In this document: in pieces, positions 7,468 through 16,230 of the stretch
How the letters are laid out: each line of letters starts with the position of its first letter
Position numbering within the stretch: position 1 is the first letter of the stretch
Assembly: GCF_050717545.1 (NCBI RefSeq)
Contig: NZ_JBOITN010000017.1
Location: 1-64,000 of the forward strand
DNA length: 64,000 nt
Origin: Clostridium_AD sp050717545
GTDB lineage: Bacteria > Bacillota > Clostridia > Clostridiales > Clostridiaceae
Reading direction: 5' to 3'
The notes under the pieces: model-generated
Seen by the model: the letters and a program-made list of their open reading frames with translations, nothing else
Database searches by the model: none
Told to the model about the DNA's origin: nothing
Translations under genes and position numbers: made by a program

Positions 7468-9519
7468 ATGGATACATCACAATATATGTCAATGTTCTTA
7501 GAAGAGTCTATGGAAAATTTGCAAACCTTGAATGAATCTCTTCTTGAGCTTGAGCAAAGACCTGAAGACATAGATAAGTTAAATGAAATATTTAGAGTTG
7601 CTCATACAATAAAGGGAATGGCAGCAACTATGGGATTTAATCAAATGGCTGAATTGACTCATAAAATGGAGGATGTACTATCTAAATTCCGTGAAGGTAA
7701 ACTTAAAGTAACAGAAAAGGTGGTAACTGTTTTATTTAGATGTCTGGATACTTTAGAAAAAATGGTGAATAATATTTCAGAAGGAATTTCAGAGGAATTT
7801 TCAATTGATGATATAATAAATGATCTACATTCAATGGTGGATGGGAATGATACTGCTGAAAAAACTCCAAAAGTAAATGACATCCATAATGATAGTGAGA
7901 AGAATATTAATGAACGTATTAGTCTTAATGAATATGATATTAATGTTGTTAAGCAAGCAAGAGAGAAAATGTTTAATGCATATGAAATAAACATTTTAAT
8001 AAGCGAAAATACGTTACTTAAAGCAGCGAGAGCATTTCTTATTTTCAAAAGTTTAGAAGATTATGGTGAAATAATAAAATCTATACCGTCATCTGAAGAT
8101 TTAGAAAATGAGAACTTTGATTTTGAAATAAATTTGATATATATAACTACTAAAGATAAAGCAGAAGTTATTAATCTTTTGCTTGGCGTATCTGAAGTGG
8201 AAAAAGTAATGGTAGAAAATGTTTATATAAAAAATCATGTTGATAATGTAACGGAAGAATTAGGTGACTTTAAAACCATAGAAAATGCTACCAAAGTTGA
8301 TACATTAACAGAGTCAGTTATTACTGAAAATAATATTAAAACTATAGAAAATAAAAGTACTGATAAAAAGGAAGTTGCTGTTCATAAAAAAGCTCATCAA
8401 TCTGTGAGGGTTGAATTAGAAAGATTAGATAAGTTTATGAACATGGTATCAGAACTTGTAATTCATAGAACAAGGCTTGAGCAAATAAGTAGCAATCATA
8501 AATTAACTGATTTAAATGAAACATTAGAGCAAGTAGCTAGGGCAACTTCAGAGCTACAGGAATTAGTAATGAAAATCAGAATGTTACCTCTAGAAGTAGT
8601 CTTTAATAGATTTCCAAGGATGATAAGGGATTTATCAAAAGAATTAGATAAAGAAATGGAACTTGTAATTCAAGGACAAGATACAGAAATAGATAGAACA
8701 GTAATAGACGAAATAGGTGAACCATTACTACATTTACTTCGTAATGCGGCGGATCATGGTATAGAATCAAGAGACGCGAGAATTTCAAAAGGAAAAAATC
8801 CTATTGGAACAATTAAACTTATAGCTTATGCTGAAGGTACAAAAGCAATAATTAAGGTAGAAGATGATGGAGCAGGACTTGATGTTTATAAAATCAAAGC
8901 AAAGGCTAACAAAGTGGGTATAAATACTGATGGAATGACAGATGCAGATGTGAAAAATTTAATTTTTGCACAAGGATTTAGTACAAACGAGAAAGTAACT
9001 GATATTTCTGGTCGTGGAGTTGGAATGGATGTTGTTAAAACTAAAATTGCAGCTTTAGGAGGAACGGTAGATGCTATAAGTGAAATTGACAAAGGAACCT
9101 CATTTATTATAAGATTACCTTTGACACTTCAAATTATTCAAGCTTTACTTGTTAAAATCGGCGATGAAACTATGGCTATTTCTCTTGGATATATAGATCG
9201 AGTAATAGATTACAAAGACGAATTGATTAAGAAAACTAATAATCGGGAAGTTATTGTGTATAATGATACTGTAATTCCACTAGCACGCGTAAATGAAAAA
9301 ATGCAAATAGAAACTAATGAAAACACAAAGAAATACATTGTTATTGTAAAAGTTGGAGAGAAAACAGTAGGGCTTTTAGTAGATTCACTTCTTGGTCAAC
9401 AAGAAATTGTAATTAAACCACTAGGAAAAACTTTGCAAGGATTAAAAGAATATATAGGAGCAACTATTTTAGGAGATGGCTTAGTTACATTGATACTAGA
9501 CGTTGCTGCTTTAGTGTAA
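7468..9519 (+). CDS. cheA: Chemotaxis histidine kinase CheA
   Basis: 683 residues from ATG 7468, which sits behind GGAGGGGG. Order of domains: Hpt/P1 with H46 in RVAHTIKGMAA; a divergent CheY-binding P2 region about 155-270; a variable linker; P3 dimerisation helices about 310-375; a histidine-kinase ATPase with N box (LLRNAADHGIE), G1 (VEDDGAGLD) and G2 (GRGVGMDVV); and a C-terminal CheW-like P5 domain. It autophosphorylates in response to receptor state and passes phosphate to CheY (10148) and CheB (5576). Isolated from cheR by about 50 bases but on the same run. Confidence 0.94.
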   Translation: MDTSQYMSMFLEESMENLQTLNESLLELEQRPEDIDKLNEIFRVAHTIKGMAATMGFNQMAELTHKMEDVLSKFREGKLKVTEKVVTVLFRCLDTLEKMVNNISEGISEEFSIDDIINDLHSMVDGNDTAEKTPKVNDIHNDSEKNINERISLNEYDINVVKQAREKMFNAYEINILISENTLLKAARAFLIFKSLEDYGEIIKSIPSSEDLENENFDFEINLIYITTKDKAEVINLLLGVSEVEKVMVENVYIKNHVDNVTEELGDFKTIENATKVDTLTESVITENNIKTIENKSTDKKEVAVHKKAHQSVRVELERLDKFMNMVSELVIHRTRLEQISSNHKLTDLNETLEQVARATSELQELVMKIRMLPLEVVFNRFPRMIRDLSKELDKEMELVIQGQDTEIDRTVIDEIGEPLLHLLRNAADHGIESRDARISKGKNPIGTIKLIAYAEGTKAIIKVEDDGAGLDVYKIKAKANKVGINTDGMTDADVKNLIFAQGFSTNEKVTDISGRGVGMDVVKTKIAALGGTVDAISEIDKGTSFIIRLPLTLQIIQALLVKIGDETMAISLGYIDRVIDYKDELIKKTNNREVIVYNDTVIPLARVNEKMQIETNENTKKYIVIVKVGEKTVGLLVDSLLGQQEIVIKPLGKTLQGLKEYIGATILGDGLVTLILDVAALV

Positions 9520-9531
9520 GGAGGATATAAT

Positions 9532-10131
9532 ATGGATTATTGTGAACTTAGCTCCGTTCAATTAGATGTTCTTCAAGAAGTGGGGAATATTGGTGCAGGA
9601 AATGCAGCTACTGCATTATCAGAGTTATTAAACGAAAAAGTAGATATGACAGTACCTGCGGTAAATATTGTTCCTTTTGATGATGTTTTTTCTAAAGTAG
9701 GAGTTGAGAAAGTAGTAGTTAGTGTTATTGTACGAGTTTTAGGTGACATACCAGGAAATATTTTGTTTACAATAGATAAAGAAGCTGCGATAAATATTAT
9801 TTTTAGGCTTATAGGCGAGGATCAAAAGCAGATAACGGAACTTGGAAACTCTGTGCTTTGTGAAATTGGGAATATTATTGCAAGTTCTTTCATGAATGCA
9901 ATAGCAAAGCTTACAAATTTAACAGTTAAGGCATCTGTGCCAGCTATTGCAATAGACATGATGGCAGCTATACTATCAACAACTTATATTGAATCAGGAC
10001 AATTCGATGAATATGTACTTGATTTAGAAACACAGTTTTTACAAGAAAATCAAAAAATGAACGGGCATTTTTACTATATACCGATGCCTGGATCACTTGA
10101 GAAAATTTTTAATTCATTAGGTGTAAATTAA
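9532..10131 (+). CDS. cheC: CheY-P phosphatase CheC
   Basis: 199 residues with both CheC active-site helices: LDVLQEVGNIGAGNAATAL near residue 10 and LGNSVLCEIGNIIASSF near residue 105, each with the Glu and Asn that act on CheY-P. CheC dephosphorylates CheY-P and is boosted by CheD (5056). The ribosome binding site AAGGAGGATA is very strong. Its paralogous fold recurs in FliY at 12002, which sits at the motor. Confidence 0.93.
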   Translation: MDYCELSSVQLDVLQEVGNIGAGNAATALSELLNEKVDMTVPAVNIVPFDDVFSKVGVEKVVVSVIVRVLGDIPGNILFTIDKEAAINIIFRLIGEDQKQITELGNSVLCEIGNIIASSFMNAIAKLTNLTVKASVPAIAIDMMAAILSTTYIESGQFDEYVLDLETQFLQENQKMNGHFYYIPMPGSLEKIFNSLGVN

Positions 10132-10147
10132 TTGGAGGTAATATAAA

Positions 10148-10507
10148 ATGGCTAGAGTACTAATTGTTGACGACGCGGCATTTATGAGAATGATGATAAA
10201 AGATATATTAGAGAAAAATGGGTACGATGTTGTTGGTGAAGCAAGCAACGGGATAAAGGGAGTAGAGCTTTATAAATCAGAAAAACCAGATATTGTTACG
10301 ATGGACATTACCATGCCTGAAATGGATGGTATTGAAGCCGTTAAATCAATTAAAGCTTTTGACCCTGCTGCAAAAATAATTATGTGTAGCGCTATGGGAC
10401 AACAAACAATGGTTATGGATGCAATAAGAGCCGGAGCAAAAGATTTTATCGTTAAACCATTCCAAGCAGATAGAGTACTTGAGGCAATTAAAAAAGTATT
10501 AGGTTAG
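10148..10507 (+). CDS. cheY: Chemotaxis response regulator CheY
   Basis: 119 residues, a single receiver domain: acidic pocket VDDAAFMR (D8, D9), phosphoacceptor D53 in TMDITMPEMDG, the switch Ser in MCSAMG and Lys in FIVKPF. CheY-P diffuses to the motor and binds the N-terminal peptides of FliM and FliY. The ribosome binding site TTGGAGG lies just after the cheC stop. Confidence 0.95.
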   Translation: MARVLIVDDAAFMRMMIKDILEKNGYDVVGEASNGIKGVELYKSEKPDIVTMDITMPEMDGIEAVKSIKAFDPAAKIIMCSAMGQQTMVMDAIRAGAKDFIVKPFQADRVLEAIKKVLG

Positions 10508-10520
10508 GAGGGAGAACGTT

Positions 10521-10922
10521 ATGCAGGTAGTTATATTTAAAGTTAATGATGAACAGTTTGCAGTAGAAGCATCAAAAGTTCAAAGTATTAATGATATGAT
10601 GGCAATTACAAAAGTACCCAAATCTGAGATATACATAAAAGGTTTAATTAATCTAAGAGGTAATATAATTTCTCTACTAGATATAAATCTTCTTTTAGAT
10701 ATTAAAAAAGGCGATGGACTCCAAGAAAATATTATTATATTAAATCTAGACGAAGAGTCTGTGGGGGTAACTGTAGACCAAGTGGATGAAGTATTAGAAA
10801 TCAAAGAAGATTTAATTGAAAAGGTTGAAACTGATAGGAAAAGAGCATATATTAAAGGTGTTATAAATTTTAAAGATAGAATAGTTACGTTGATTGATAT
10901 TGCAAAACTTATAGAAAAATAA
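10521..10922 (+). CDS. cheW: Chemotaxis coupling protein CheW (second copy)
   Basis: 133 residues forming one CheW domain (QVVIFKVNDEQFAVEASKVQ, IKGLINLRGNIISLLDI, GVTVDQVDEVLEI, YIKGVINFKDRIVTLIDIAKL). It closely follows cheY (ribosome binding site AGGAGGGAG). It is shorter than the first CheW and differs along its length, so the two are not a recent duplication. One may serve a different receptor class; that is inference. Confidence 0.93.
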   Translation: MQVVIFKVNDEQFAVEASKVQSINDMMAITKVPKSEIYIKGLINLRGNIISLLDINLLLDIKKGDGLQENIIILNLDEESVGVTVDQVDEVLEIKEDLIEKVETDRKRAYIKGVINFKDRIVTLIDIAKLIEK

Positions 10923-11013
10923 GATCTTATTAAAAATATAAAATGAAGTATTAATAAATAGAAAACTAGTTAACAATAGAAGAATACTCCGTTCAGAGAG
11001 ATGAGGTTGGAAT

Positions 11014-12009
11014 ATGGCAGAAGTATTATCGCAAAGTGATATAGATTCACTATTATCTGCCCTATCATCTGGGAAAATAGAAGCAGATCAAATCCCAAAT
11101 GAAGAGGAAAAGCATAAAATAAAATTATATGATTTTAAAAGTCCTCAAAAGTTCTCGAAGGATCATTTGAGAGCGCTTGAGCTTATTCACGATAATTATG
11201 CAAGACTTATGGCAAGTTATTTATCAGCGCAGCTAAGAAATAATGTGAAGGTTAAAATTGAAAGTACTCAGCAAATAACATACGACGAATTTATTCATTC
11301 AATTCCTAACTCCACAGTCTTAACTATATTTAAAATGCCACCTTTAAGTGGGTCTATATTATTTGAGATGAATCCCCAGTTTGCTTTTCAAATAATCGAT
11401 ATACTCCTTGGTGGAATGGGAAGCCGAATGGTAAAAGTGAAAGAATTTTCTGATATAGATAAAAATATATTGAAAAATGTTAACGCTGGGCTTATATCTA
11501 ATCTTAAAGTTGCATGGCAAGATGTTTTGGAAGTGGAACCAGAAATTTTAGCACTTGAGACGAATCCAGCACTTAATCAAACATTAGCGCCAAATGAACC
11601 AGTTGCCTTAATTACTTTTTCAGTAGAAATGAATAATAGCAGTAGTTTTGTAAATATTTGCATACCTTATTTAAGTATTGAAAAAGTAATTGATAAACTA
11701 GTTGTTCAGTATTGGTTTAGAGAAAATGATGATGAAACTATAACTGATTCTAGAAGTAAATTAAAGCAGCGATTAAATATAGTAAGTGTTCCATTAACCG
11801 GGGTTCTCGGAGGCACAAATATTAGTGTAGATGAATTTTTACAATTAACTGAGGGTGATGTAATAACACTGGATAATACTAGTGACAGCCAGGTTAAAGT
11901 TTTTGTGGAGGGACATCTGTGTTATACAGGTAAACCTGGTATCATAGGCAAAAACAAAGGGATCCAGATATTAGATATAATAGATAAGGATGTGGAAAAT
12001 TATGAGTAA
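11014..12009 (+). CDS. fliM: Flagellar motor switch protein FliM
   Basis: 331 residues. The N-terminal CheY-P binding peptide SQSDIDSLLSAL (about 6-17) is followed by the FliM middle domain (SIPNSTVLTIFKMPPLSGS, ILLGGMGSRM) and the C-terminal SpoA domain (LGGTNISVDEFLQLTEGDVI...). FliM forms the C-ring with FliG and FliY/FliN and sets rotation direction. It follows a 91-base gap after cheW with no visible terminator. fliY overlaps its last 8 bases. Confidence 0.95.
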   Translation: MAEVLSQSDIDSLLSALSSGKIEADQIPNEEEKHKIKLYDFKSPQKFSKDHLRALELIHDNYARLMASYLSAQLRNNVKVKIESTQQITYDEFIHSIPNSTVLTIFKMPPLSGSILFEMNPQFAFQIIDILLGGMGSRMVKVKEFSDIDKNILKNVNAGLISNLKVAWQDVLEVEPEILALETNPALNQTLAPNEPVALITFSVEMNNSSSFVNICIPYLSIEKVIDKLVVQYWFRENDDETITDSRSKLKQRLNIVSVPLTGVLGGTNISVDEFLQLTEGDVITLDNTSDSQVKVFVEGHLCYTGKPGIIGKNKGIQILDIIDKDVENYE

Positions 12010-13189
12010 CGGCTTTCTTTCGCAAGAAGAAATCGACGCTCTCTTAAACGGAGACGGAGCAATTGCTGCACAGGGCGAAAGTCAAGACAGCGATACAATA
12101 CAGGCTAAAGAGATAAGTTCAGGATCAGTTCAAGCATTTGAGCTAAATGATAGTGAGAAAGATTTGCTAGGTGAAGTTGGGAATATATCTATGGGTTCAG
12201 CATCAACAGCTCTTTCCACAATAGTTGGTCAACCAGTTAATATTGCAACGCCAGTGGTTTCATTATGTACACTTAAAGAATTAAGAGCTAACTTTCAGGT
12301 TCCTAATATTGCTTTAGATGTAAAGTTTACAAGTGGTATTACAGGTGGAAACTTGCTAGTAATAAAAACTACTGATGCAGCGGTTATAGCAAGCCTCATG
12401 ATGGGTGGAGATGGCAAGGTAGAAGGGAAACCAGAACTCTCAGAAATTGAAATTAGTGCTGTATCAGAAGCAATGAATCAGATGATTGGATCTGCTGCAA
12501 CATCTATGGCAACAATGTTTTCAAGGCAAGTGAATATCGCACCTCCACAATCTATGATATGGGATGAGAAAACTACTCCTTTAAGTGAAAGCATTGATGA
12601 TGATGAACAAGTTGTTCAGGTAGCTTTTAAATTAACTATTGGTGATTTAATTGATAGTGACATAATGCAAGTGCTCCCTGTAGAAACTGCTAAAAAAATA
12701 GTTTCTATTATGATGGGAACAGAAGTGGTAGAACAGGTGCCTAAAAAAGAAATACCAGTAGCTAAACCAGTACGCACGAAAGCTAAGCCTCAATATGAAC
12801 CAGTTAATGAGGAACCTGAGCAAGAAGAAGAGTATTATTCAAAACCCATTGAAAGGCAACAGCCGCAAGTAGAGGTTCGCAAGGCAGCCTTTAAACCACT
12901 AACAGAGCAACCAGTTTATAACTGCCCTAAGAATATTGATTTAATATTAGATGTTCCACTAGAAATTTCTGTAGTGCTTGGGAAAACTAAAAAGAACATT
13001 AGAGATATTTTGAATTTGGGAACTGGGTCATTAATTGAACTTGATAAGTTAGCTGAAGAACCAGTAGATATATTAGTAAATGGTAAAAAGGTAGCATATG
13101 GAGAAGTTGTAGTTGTAGATGAGAATTTTGGAGTTAGAATAACTAGTATAATTAGTGGAGAAGAAAGAGTAAAGGCAATAGCAAAATAG
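12002..13189 (+). CDS. fliY: Flagellar motor switch phosphatase FliY (CheC-like domain plus FliN-type SpoA domain)
   Basis: 395 residues from ATG 12002 (MSNGFLSQEEIDALLNG); an in-frame ATG at 11990 lies inside the probable AAGGA ribosome binding site. Parts in order: the EIDALL CheY-binding peptide; a CheC-like phosphatase domain with LLGEVGNISMGSASTAL and ISAVSEAMNQMIGSAA active-site helices; an acidic and Pro-rich linker (about 245-300); and a C-terminal SpoA/FliN domain ending in GVRITSIISGEE. It is both a C-ring component and a CheY-P phosphatase, as in Bacillus. No separate fliN was found in the window. Confidence 0.94.
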   Translation: MSNGFLSQEEIDALLNGDGAIAAQGESQDSDTIQAKEISSGSVQAFELNDSEKDLLGEVGNISMGSASTALSTIVGQPVNIATPVVSLCTLKELRANFQVPNIALDVKFTSGITGGNLLVIKTTDAAVIASLMMGGDGKVEGKPELSEIEISAVSEAMNQMIGSAATSMATMFSRQVNIAPPQSMIWDEKTTPLSESIDDDEQVVQVAFKLTIGDLIDSDIMQVLPVETAKKIVSIMMGTEVVEQVPKKEIPVAKPVRTKAKPQYEPVNEEPEQEEEYYSKPIERQQPQVEVRKAAFKPLTEQPVYNCPKNIDLILDVPLEISVVLGKTKKNIRDILNLGTGSLIELDKLAEEPVDILVNGKKVAYGEVVVVDENFGVRITSIISGEERVKAIAK

Positions 13190-13191
13190 TG

Positions 13192-13447
13192 CAATCAGTA
13201 TGAACTTTCTCCTGAGTGGCACCAAATAAGAGTTTGAAACGTGAAATTCCATTAAGAAATTCTAATCTTTTGTAAATATAAAATTCTCTACCACTCACAC
13301 TCGACGTCCTGTCTCGGGTTCGCTAGACTGCCTTCCTGGCAGTCTTACGAGAATTTTATATTTTCAAAAGAAGAATTTTAAATGGGATTTCAATATTTCT
13401 GCTCTTCTTATTTGGTGCTACTATCGGAGAAATTTCATACTATATTG
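13192..13447. repeat. 256-bp imperfect palindromic element between fliY and flgM
   Basis: Starting 2 bases after the fliY stop, the left half reads outward-in as the reverse complement of the right half in several blocks: CAATCAGTAT with ATACTATATTG, TTTCTCC and GCACCAAATAAGAG with CTTCTTATTTGGTGC and GGAGAAA, and CTTTTGTAAATATAAAATTC with GAATTTTATATTTTCAAAAG (one mismatch). The centre (about 13290-13350) is more GC-rich and holds an 8-bp hairpin AGACTGCC/GGCAGTCT. There is no ORF. It could be a MITE-like non-autonomous element or a large structured RNA at the operon end. Confidence 0.7.
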
Positions 13448-13561
13448 TGTTTACCTAAGATGTATGTGATATGGATGGAGTAAAAAGAAAAAAAATTCAT
13501 TAAAAAATCTTTTAGCCGTAGGCTGCAGATGTGGTACACATGATTTGAGATATGAAAAATC

Positions 13562-13589
13562 AAGGGATAAATAAATTTATCCCTTTTTT
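13562..13589 (+). terminator. Terminator upstream of flgM
   Basis: A perfect 10-bp stem (13562-13571 with 13576-13585), 4-base loop and a run of T. Two small perfect hairpins (AGCC-GTA-GGCT and ATGTG-GTA-CACAT) lie about 40 bases upstream. It separates the fapA-to-fliY transcript from the flgM operon. Confidence 0.85.
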
Positions 13590-13599
13590 GTTTATCCTG

Positions 13600-13626
13600 T
13601 AAACTTTTTTAAATTATAGACGATAA
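13600..13626 (+). promoter_or_regulatory. Sigma-D (sigma-28) type promoter of the flgM operon
   Basis: TAAA at 13600-13603, a 15-base spacer and GACGATAA at 13619-13626. The known motility sigma consensus is TAAA-N15-GCCGATAA, so only one base differs. It lies about 60 bases before the flgM start and just after a terminator. sigD itself is at 59747. Confidence 0.8.
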
Positions 13627-13686
13627 TAGAAGTAGAAGAAATAAAATCTAGGCTTAAAGATATAAAAAAAGCTAGGAGTGATTAAA

Positions 13687-13959
13687 ATGAAAATAGATGG
13701 AATTAAACATGAAGTAATTAATCCGTATAAAAAAAGTACACCTAAAGCTGAGGTTAAGGTTAATGCTATGAAAAAAGATACGATTGAATTATCGACTGAA
13801 GGGAAAAAATTAAGTGCATTATCAATTGAGGGTAAGTCAGTTAATTCTAAAGAGAAGATAGAAATGATTAAAAATAGCGTGAAACTAGGGACATATAGTG
13901 TTGATCCAAAACTAACAGCTAAAAAAATGATTGAGGCTATGAAAGGAAGAGATATATAG
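13687..13959 (+). CDS. flgM: Anti-sigma factor FlgM
   Basis: 90 residues from ATG 13687 behind CTAGGAG; a GTG at 13678 is part of that binding site. The N-terminal half is polar and probably unstructured. The C-terminal half carries the FlgM core (SKEKIEMIKNSVKLGTYSVD, then KLTAKKMIEAMKG). FlgM binds SigD until the hook is complete and it is exported. Its own sigma-D-type promoter at 13600 makes a feedback loop. Confidence 0.92.
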   Translation: MKIDGIKHEVINPYKKSTPKAEVKVNAMKKDTIELSTEGKKLSALSIEGKSVNSKEKIEMIKNSVKLGTYSVDPKLTAKKMIEAMKGRDI

Positions 13960-13961
13960 TC

Positions 13962-14381
13962 ATGGTGCAAAAATTAAATGATGTTATGGTTCAGGAAACA
14001 GAGGCTGTAAGTAATCTTTTATTAGAACTTGAGGAGCAGCATAGATGTATAATTGTAAATGATATTTTTGGAATGGAAGGCTGCGTAAGCAAGATTAAAG
14101 AAGCTAATAAAAATATAGCGTTTATGGAAGTTGAGAGGCGAAGAATTACTAAAAATAGGGCTATGGGACTTATAATTGAAGAGGCTAACAATTCAGAACT
14201 GGAAAAAAATTATAATAAAATTAAAATGTTGTTACAAGGAGTTGTACTTCAAAAGGATACAAACGAGTTACTTATAAGACAAGGACTTAATTTTACAAAT
14301 AGAATGCTAAATGTGTTAAATCCATCAAGAGAAACAATGACTTACAACGCATATGGTAAAGTAAAAAATAGTATGAGGTGA
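13962..14381 (+). CDS. flgN: Flagellar export chaperone FlgN
   Basis: 139 residues, almost wholly helical and coiled-coil (VSNLLLELEEQHRCIIVND, then KIKEANKNIAFMEVERRR), as expected for FlgN, which keeps FlgK and FlgL soluble and delivers them to the export gate. It starts 2 bases after flgM and ends 4 bases before flgK, the usual flgM-flgN-flgK order. Sequence conservation in this family is low, so position carries much of the call. Confidence 0.82.
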   Translation: MVQKLNDVMVQETEAVSNLLLELEEQHRCIIVNDIFGMEGCVSKIKEANKNIAFMEVERRRITKNRAMGLIIEEANNSELEKNYNKIKMLLQGVVLQKDTNELLIRQGLNFTNRMLNVLNPSRETMTYNAYGKVKNSMR

Positions 14382-14385
14382 AGGA

Positions 14386-16200
14386 ATGGCAGGATTATTT
14401 TCAACTTTTAATGTAGCTACAAGAGGTATGAGTGCTCAACAAAAAGCAATAGACGTAACAAGTCATAATATAGCTAATGCTAATACAGAGGGATATACAA
14501 GGCAAAGGGCAACTATGGAAACTACGCGTCCATTTAGTGATGCTTCAGGTGCAGGCCAATTAGGTACAGGTGTACAGGTTTCCACTATAACAAGAATTAG
14601 AGATAGTTATTTAGATTATAGGGTAAGAGCAGAAAGTGGTACTATGGGATTATATGAGGGACGTGAGAAGTTTTTAACAGAACTTGAAGGGATTTTTAAT
14701 GAACTTGACGGTACAGGTATATCAACAACAATTGATAACGTCTTTAAATCTTGGAATGATCTTTCATTAAGCCCACAAGTATCAAATACAAGAACCGTTG
14801 TAGCTCAACAATCTAAAGCGTTAACCGATCAATTAAATAGTACTTATAAACAATTAATAAAACTAAAAGATAATAGTAAGCAAGTTATTAAGCAGGATGT
14901 AACTGACATAAATAATATGCTTGACCAGATAAATAAACTAAATCAAGAGGTAATTAGCGTAAAAAATGGTGGAAATGAACCTAATGATTTAATGGATAAA
15001 AGGGATTTGCTAGTAGACCAGTTAAGTACAAAATTCGGAATTACAATTGATAAAAAATCATTATCAGGAGAAGATCTTAAACCAAATCAGGATGGTGGAC
15101 CTGTGAATTCATACCTTATAAAGTCTGATCCTAATGATGAAGTTAGAAGATTTTCTTATATAAATAGTGTTGTGCCAAAAGCTGTACCACCAGCAACAGT
15201 TGCACAAAAACCGGGTGAAGCTGGAAGTTATGAAGTAACTTATTATAAAAATGGTGATACGACAACAGATGCAAATAAAGTAACTATGAATATGACAATG
15301 ACTAGTAAAGAATATACGCAGTTAGATCAAGGTAGGGTTCTTTGGGCAGATAGTGATGGATATGCTATTGATACAGATGGAAATAGAATTAACGGGACTG
15401 ATGCCTCTGGGACTGCTGTTCTGCAGGGAACAGAAGGTGGAAATGTAGAAGCCACTATGGATAATATTAATCTTTTTAAACCGGTAACAGGAGAACTAAA
15501 TGGGTATATGTCTGTCCAAGCGGATATAGATGTATATATAGGGAAATTAAATGATTTAGCTAAGGGTATTGCTTTTTCTGTTAATGCAGTACATAGCGGT
15601 CAAAGTGATTCAACCATAGATACAGACATACTTAATTTTTTTGTTAACAGTGATGATGTAGATAAAGAAGGTGAAATTACAGCGGGGAACATTTCAGTTA
15701 ATGAAGACATTTTAGAGGATGTTATGCTTATTAACGCGGGTAAAGATAGTACATCAGGAGATACAGATGGAAGTCGAGCACTAGCTATTTCTGGACTTAA
15801 ATATGTTAAGTTAGAAATCCAAAGCATAGTTGCAGATACGGATACTACGACGGCTGTGCTTACTCCTACTACAAGGAAATCGTTTTTGGAAGGATTTTTT
15901 GATGATTCAAAAGATGATATGCTAATTAGTTCATCCTCAAATGGAACTACTATTGGTGGTTATTTTGCAGATATGGTTAGTACACTCGCAATTCAAAAAC
16001 AAGTTGCTGAAAAAAACGTAACTAACTATGGATCTCTTTTAGCAAACCTAGAAGAATCGAGAACTTCTATTTCAGGTGTGTCTCTCGACGAGGAAATGGC
16101 TAATTTGATTCAATTTCAACATGCATATCAAGCAAATGCGAAGATTATATCAACTGTTGATGAACTTCTAGATCTAGTTATTAATGGATTAAAGAGATAG
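14386..16200 (+). CDS. flgK: Hook-associated protein 1 FlgK
   Basis: 604 residues. The N-terminal rod/hook motif (STFNVATRGMSAQQKAIDVT, SHNIANANTEGYTRQR) and the C-terminal helix (EEMANLIQFQHAYQANAKII) identify the axial family, and the long middle with a coiled-coil section near 120-220 is that of FlgK. It forms the first hook-filament junction. Strong GAGGTGAAGG ribosome binding site; flgL follows 30 bases on. Confidence 0.94.
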   Translation: MAGLFSTFNVATRGMSAQQKAIDVTSHNIANANTEGYTRQRATMETTRPFSDASGAGQLGTGVQVSTITRIRDSYLDYRVRAESGTMGLYEGREKFLTELEGIFNELDGTGISTTIDNVFKSWNDLSLSPQVSNTRTVVAQQSKALTDQLNSTYKQLIKLKDNSKQVIKQDVTDINNMLDQINKLNQEVISVKNGGNEPNDLMDKRDLLVDQLSTKFGITIDKKSLSGEDLKPNQDGGPVNSYLIKSDPNDEVRRFSYINSVVPKAVPPATVAQKPGEAGSYEVTYYKNGDTTTDANKVTMNMTMTSKEYTQLDQGRVLWADSDGYAIDTDGNRINGTDASGTAVLQGTEGGNVEATMDNINLFKPVTGELNGYMSVQADIDVYIGKLNDLAKGIAFSVNAVHSGQSDSTIDTDILNFFVNSDDVDKEGEITAGNISVNEDILEDVMLINAGKDSTSGDTDGSRALAISGLKYVKLEIQSIVADTDTTTAVLTPTTRKSFLEGFFDDSKDDMLISSSSNGTTIGGYFADMVSTLAIQKQVAEKNVTNYGSLLANLEESRTSISGVSLDEEMANLIQFQHAYQANAKIISTVDELLDLVINGLKR

Positions 16201-16230
16201 AGATTATAGGGATAATTAAGGGGTGAAGTT

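Noticed and set aside
10985..11013. CTCCGTTCAGAGAGATGAGG before fliM as a third copy of the csrA/HAD leader hairpin
   Set aside because: Only CTCCG and AGATG match and the stem does not form in the same way.
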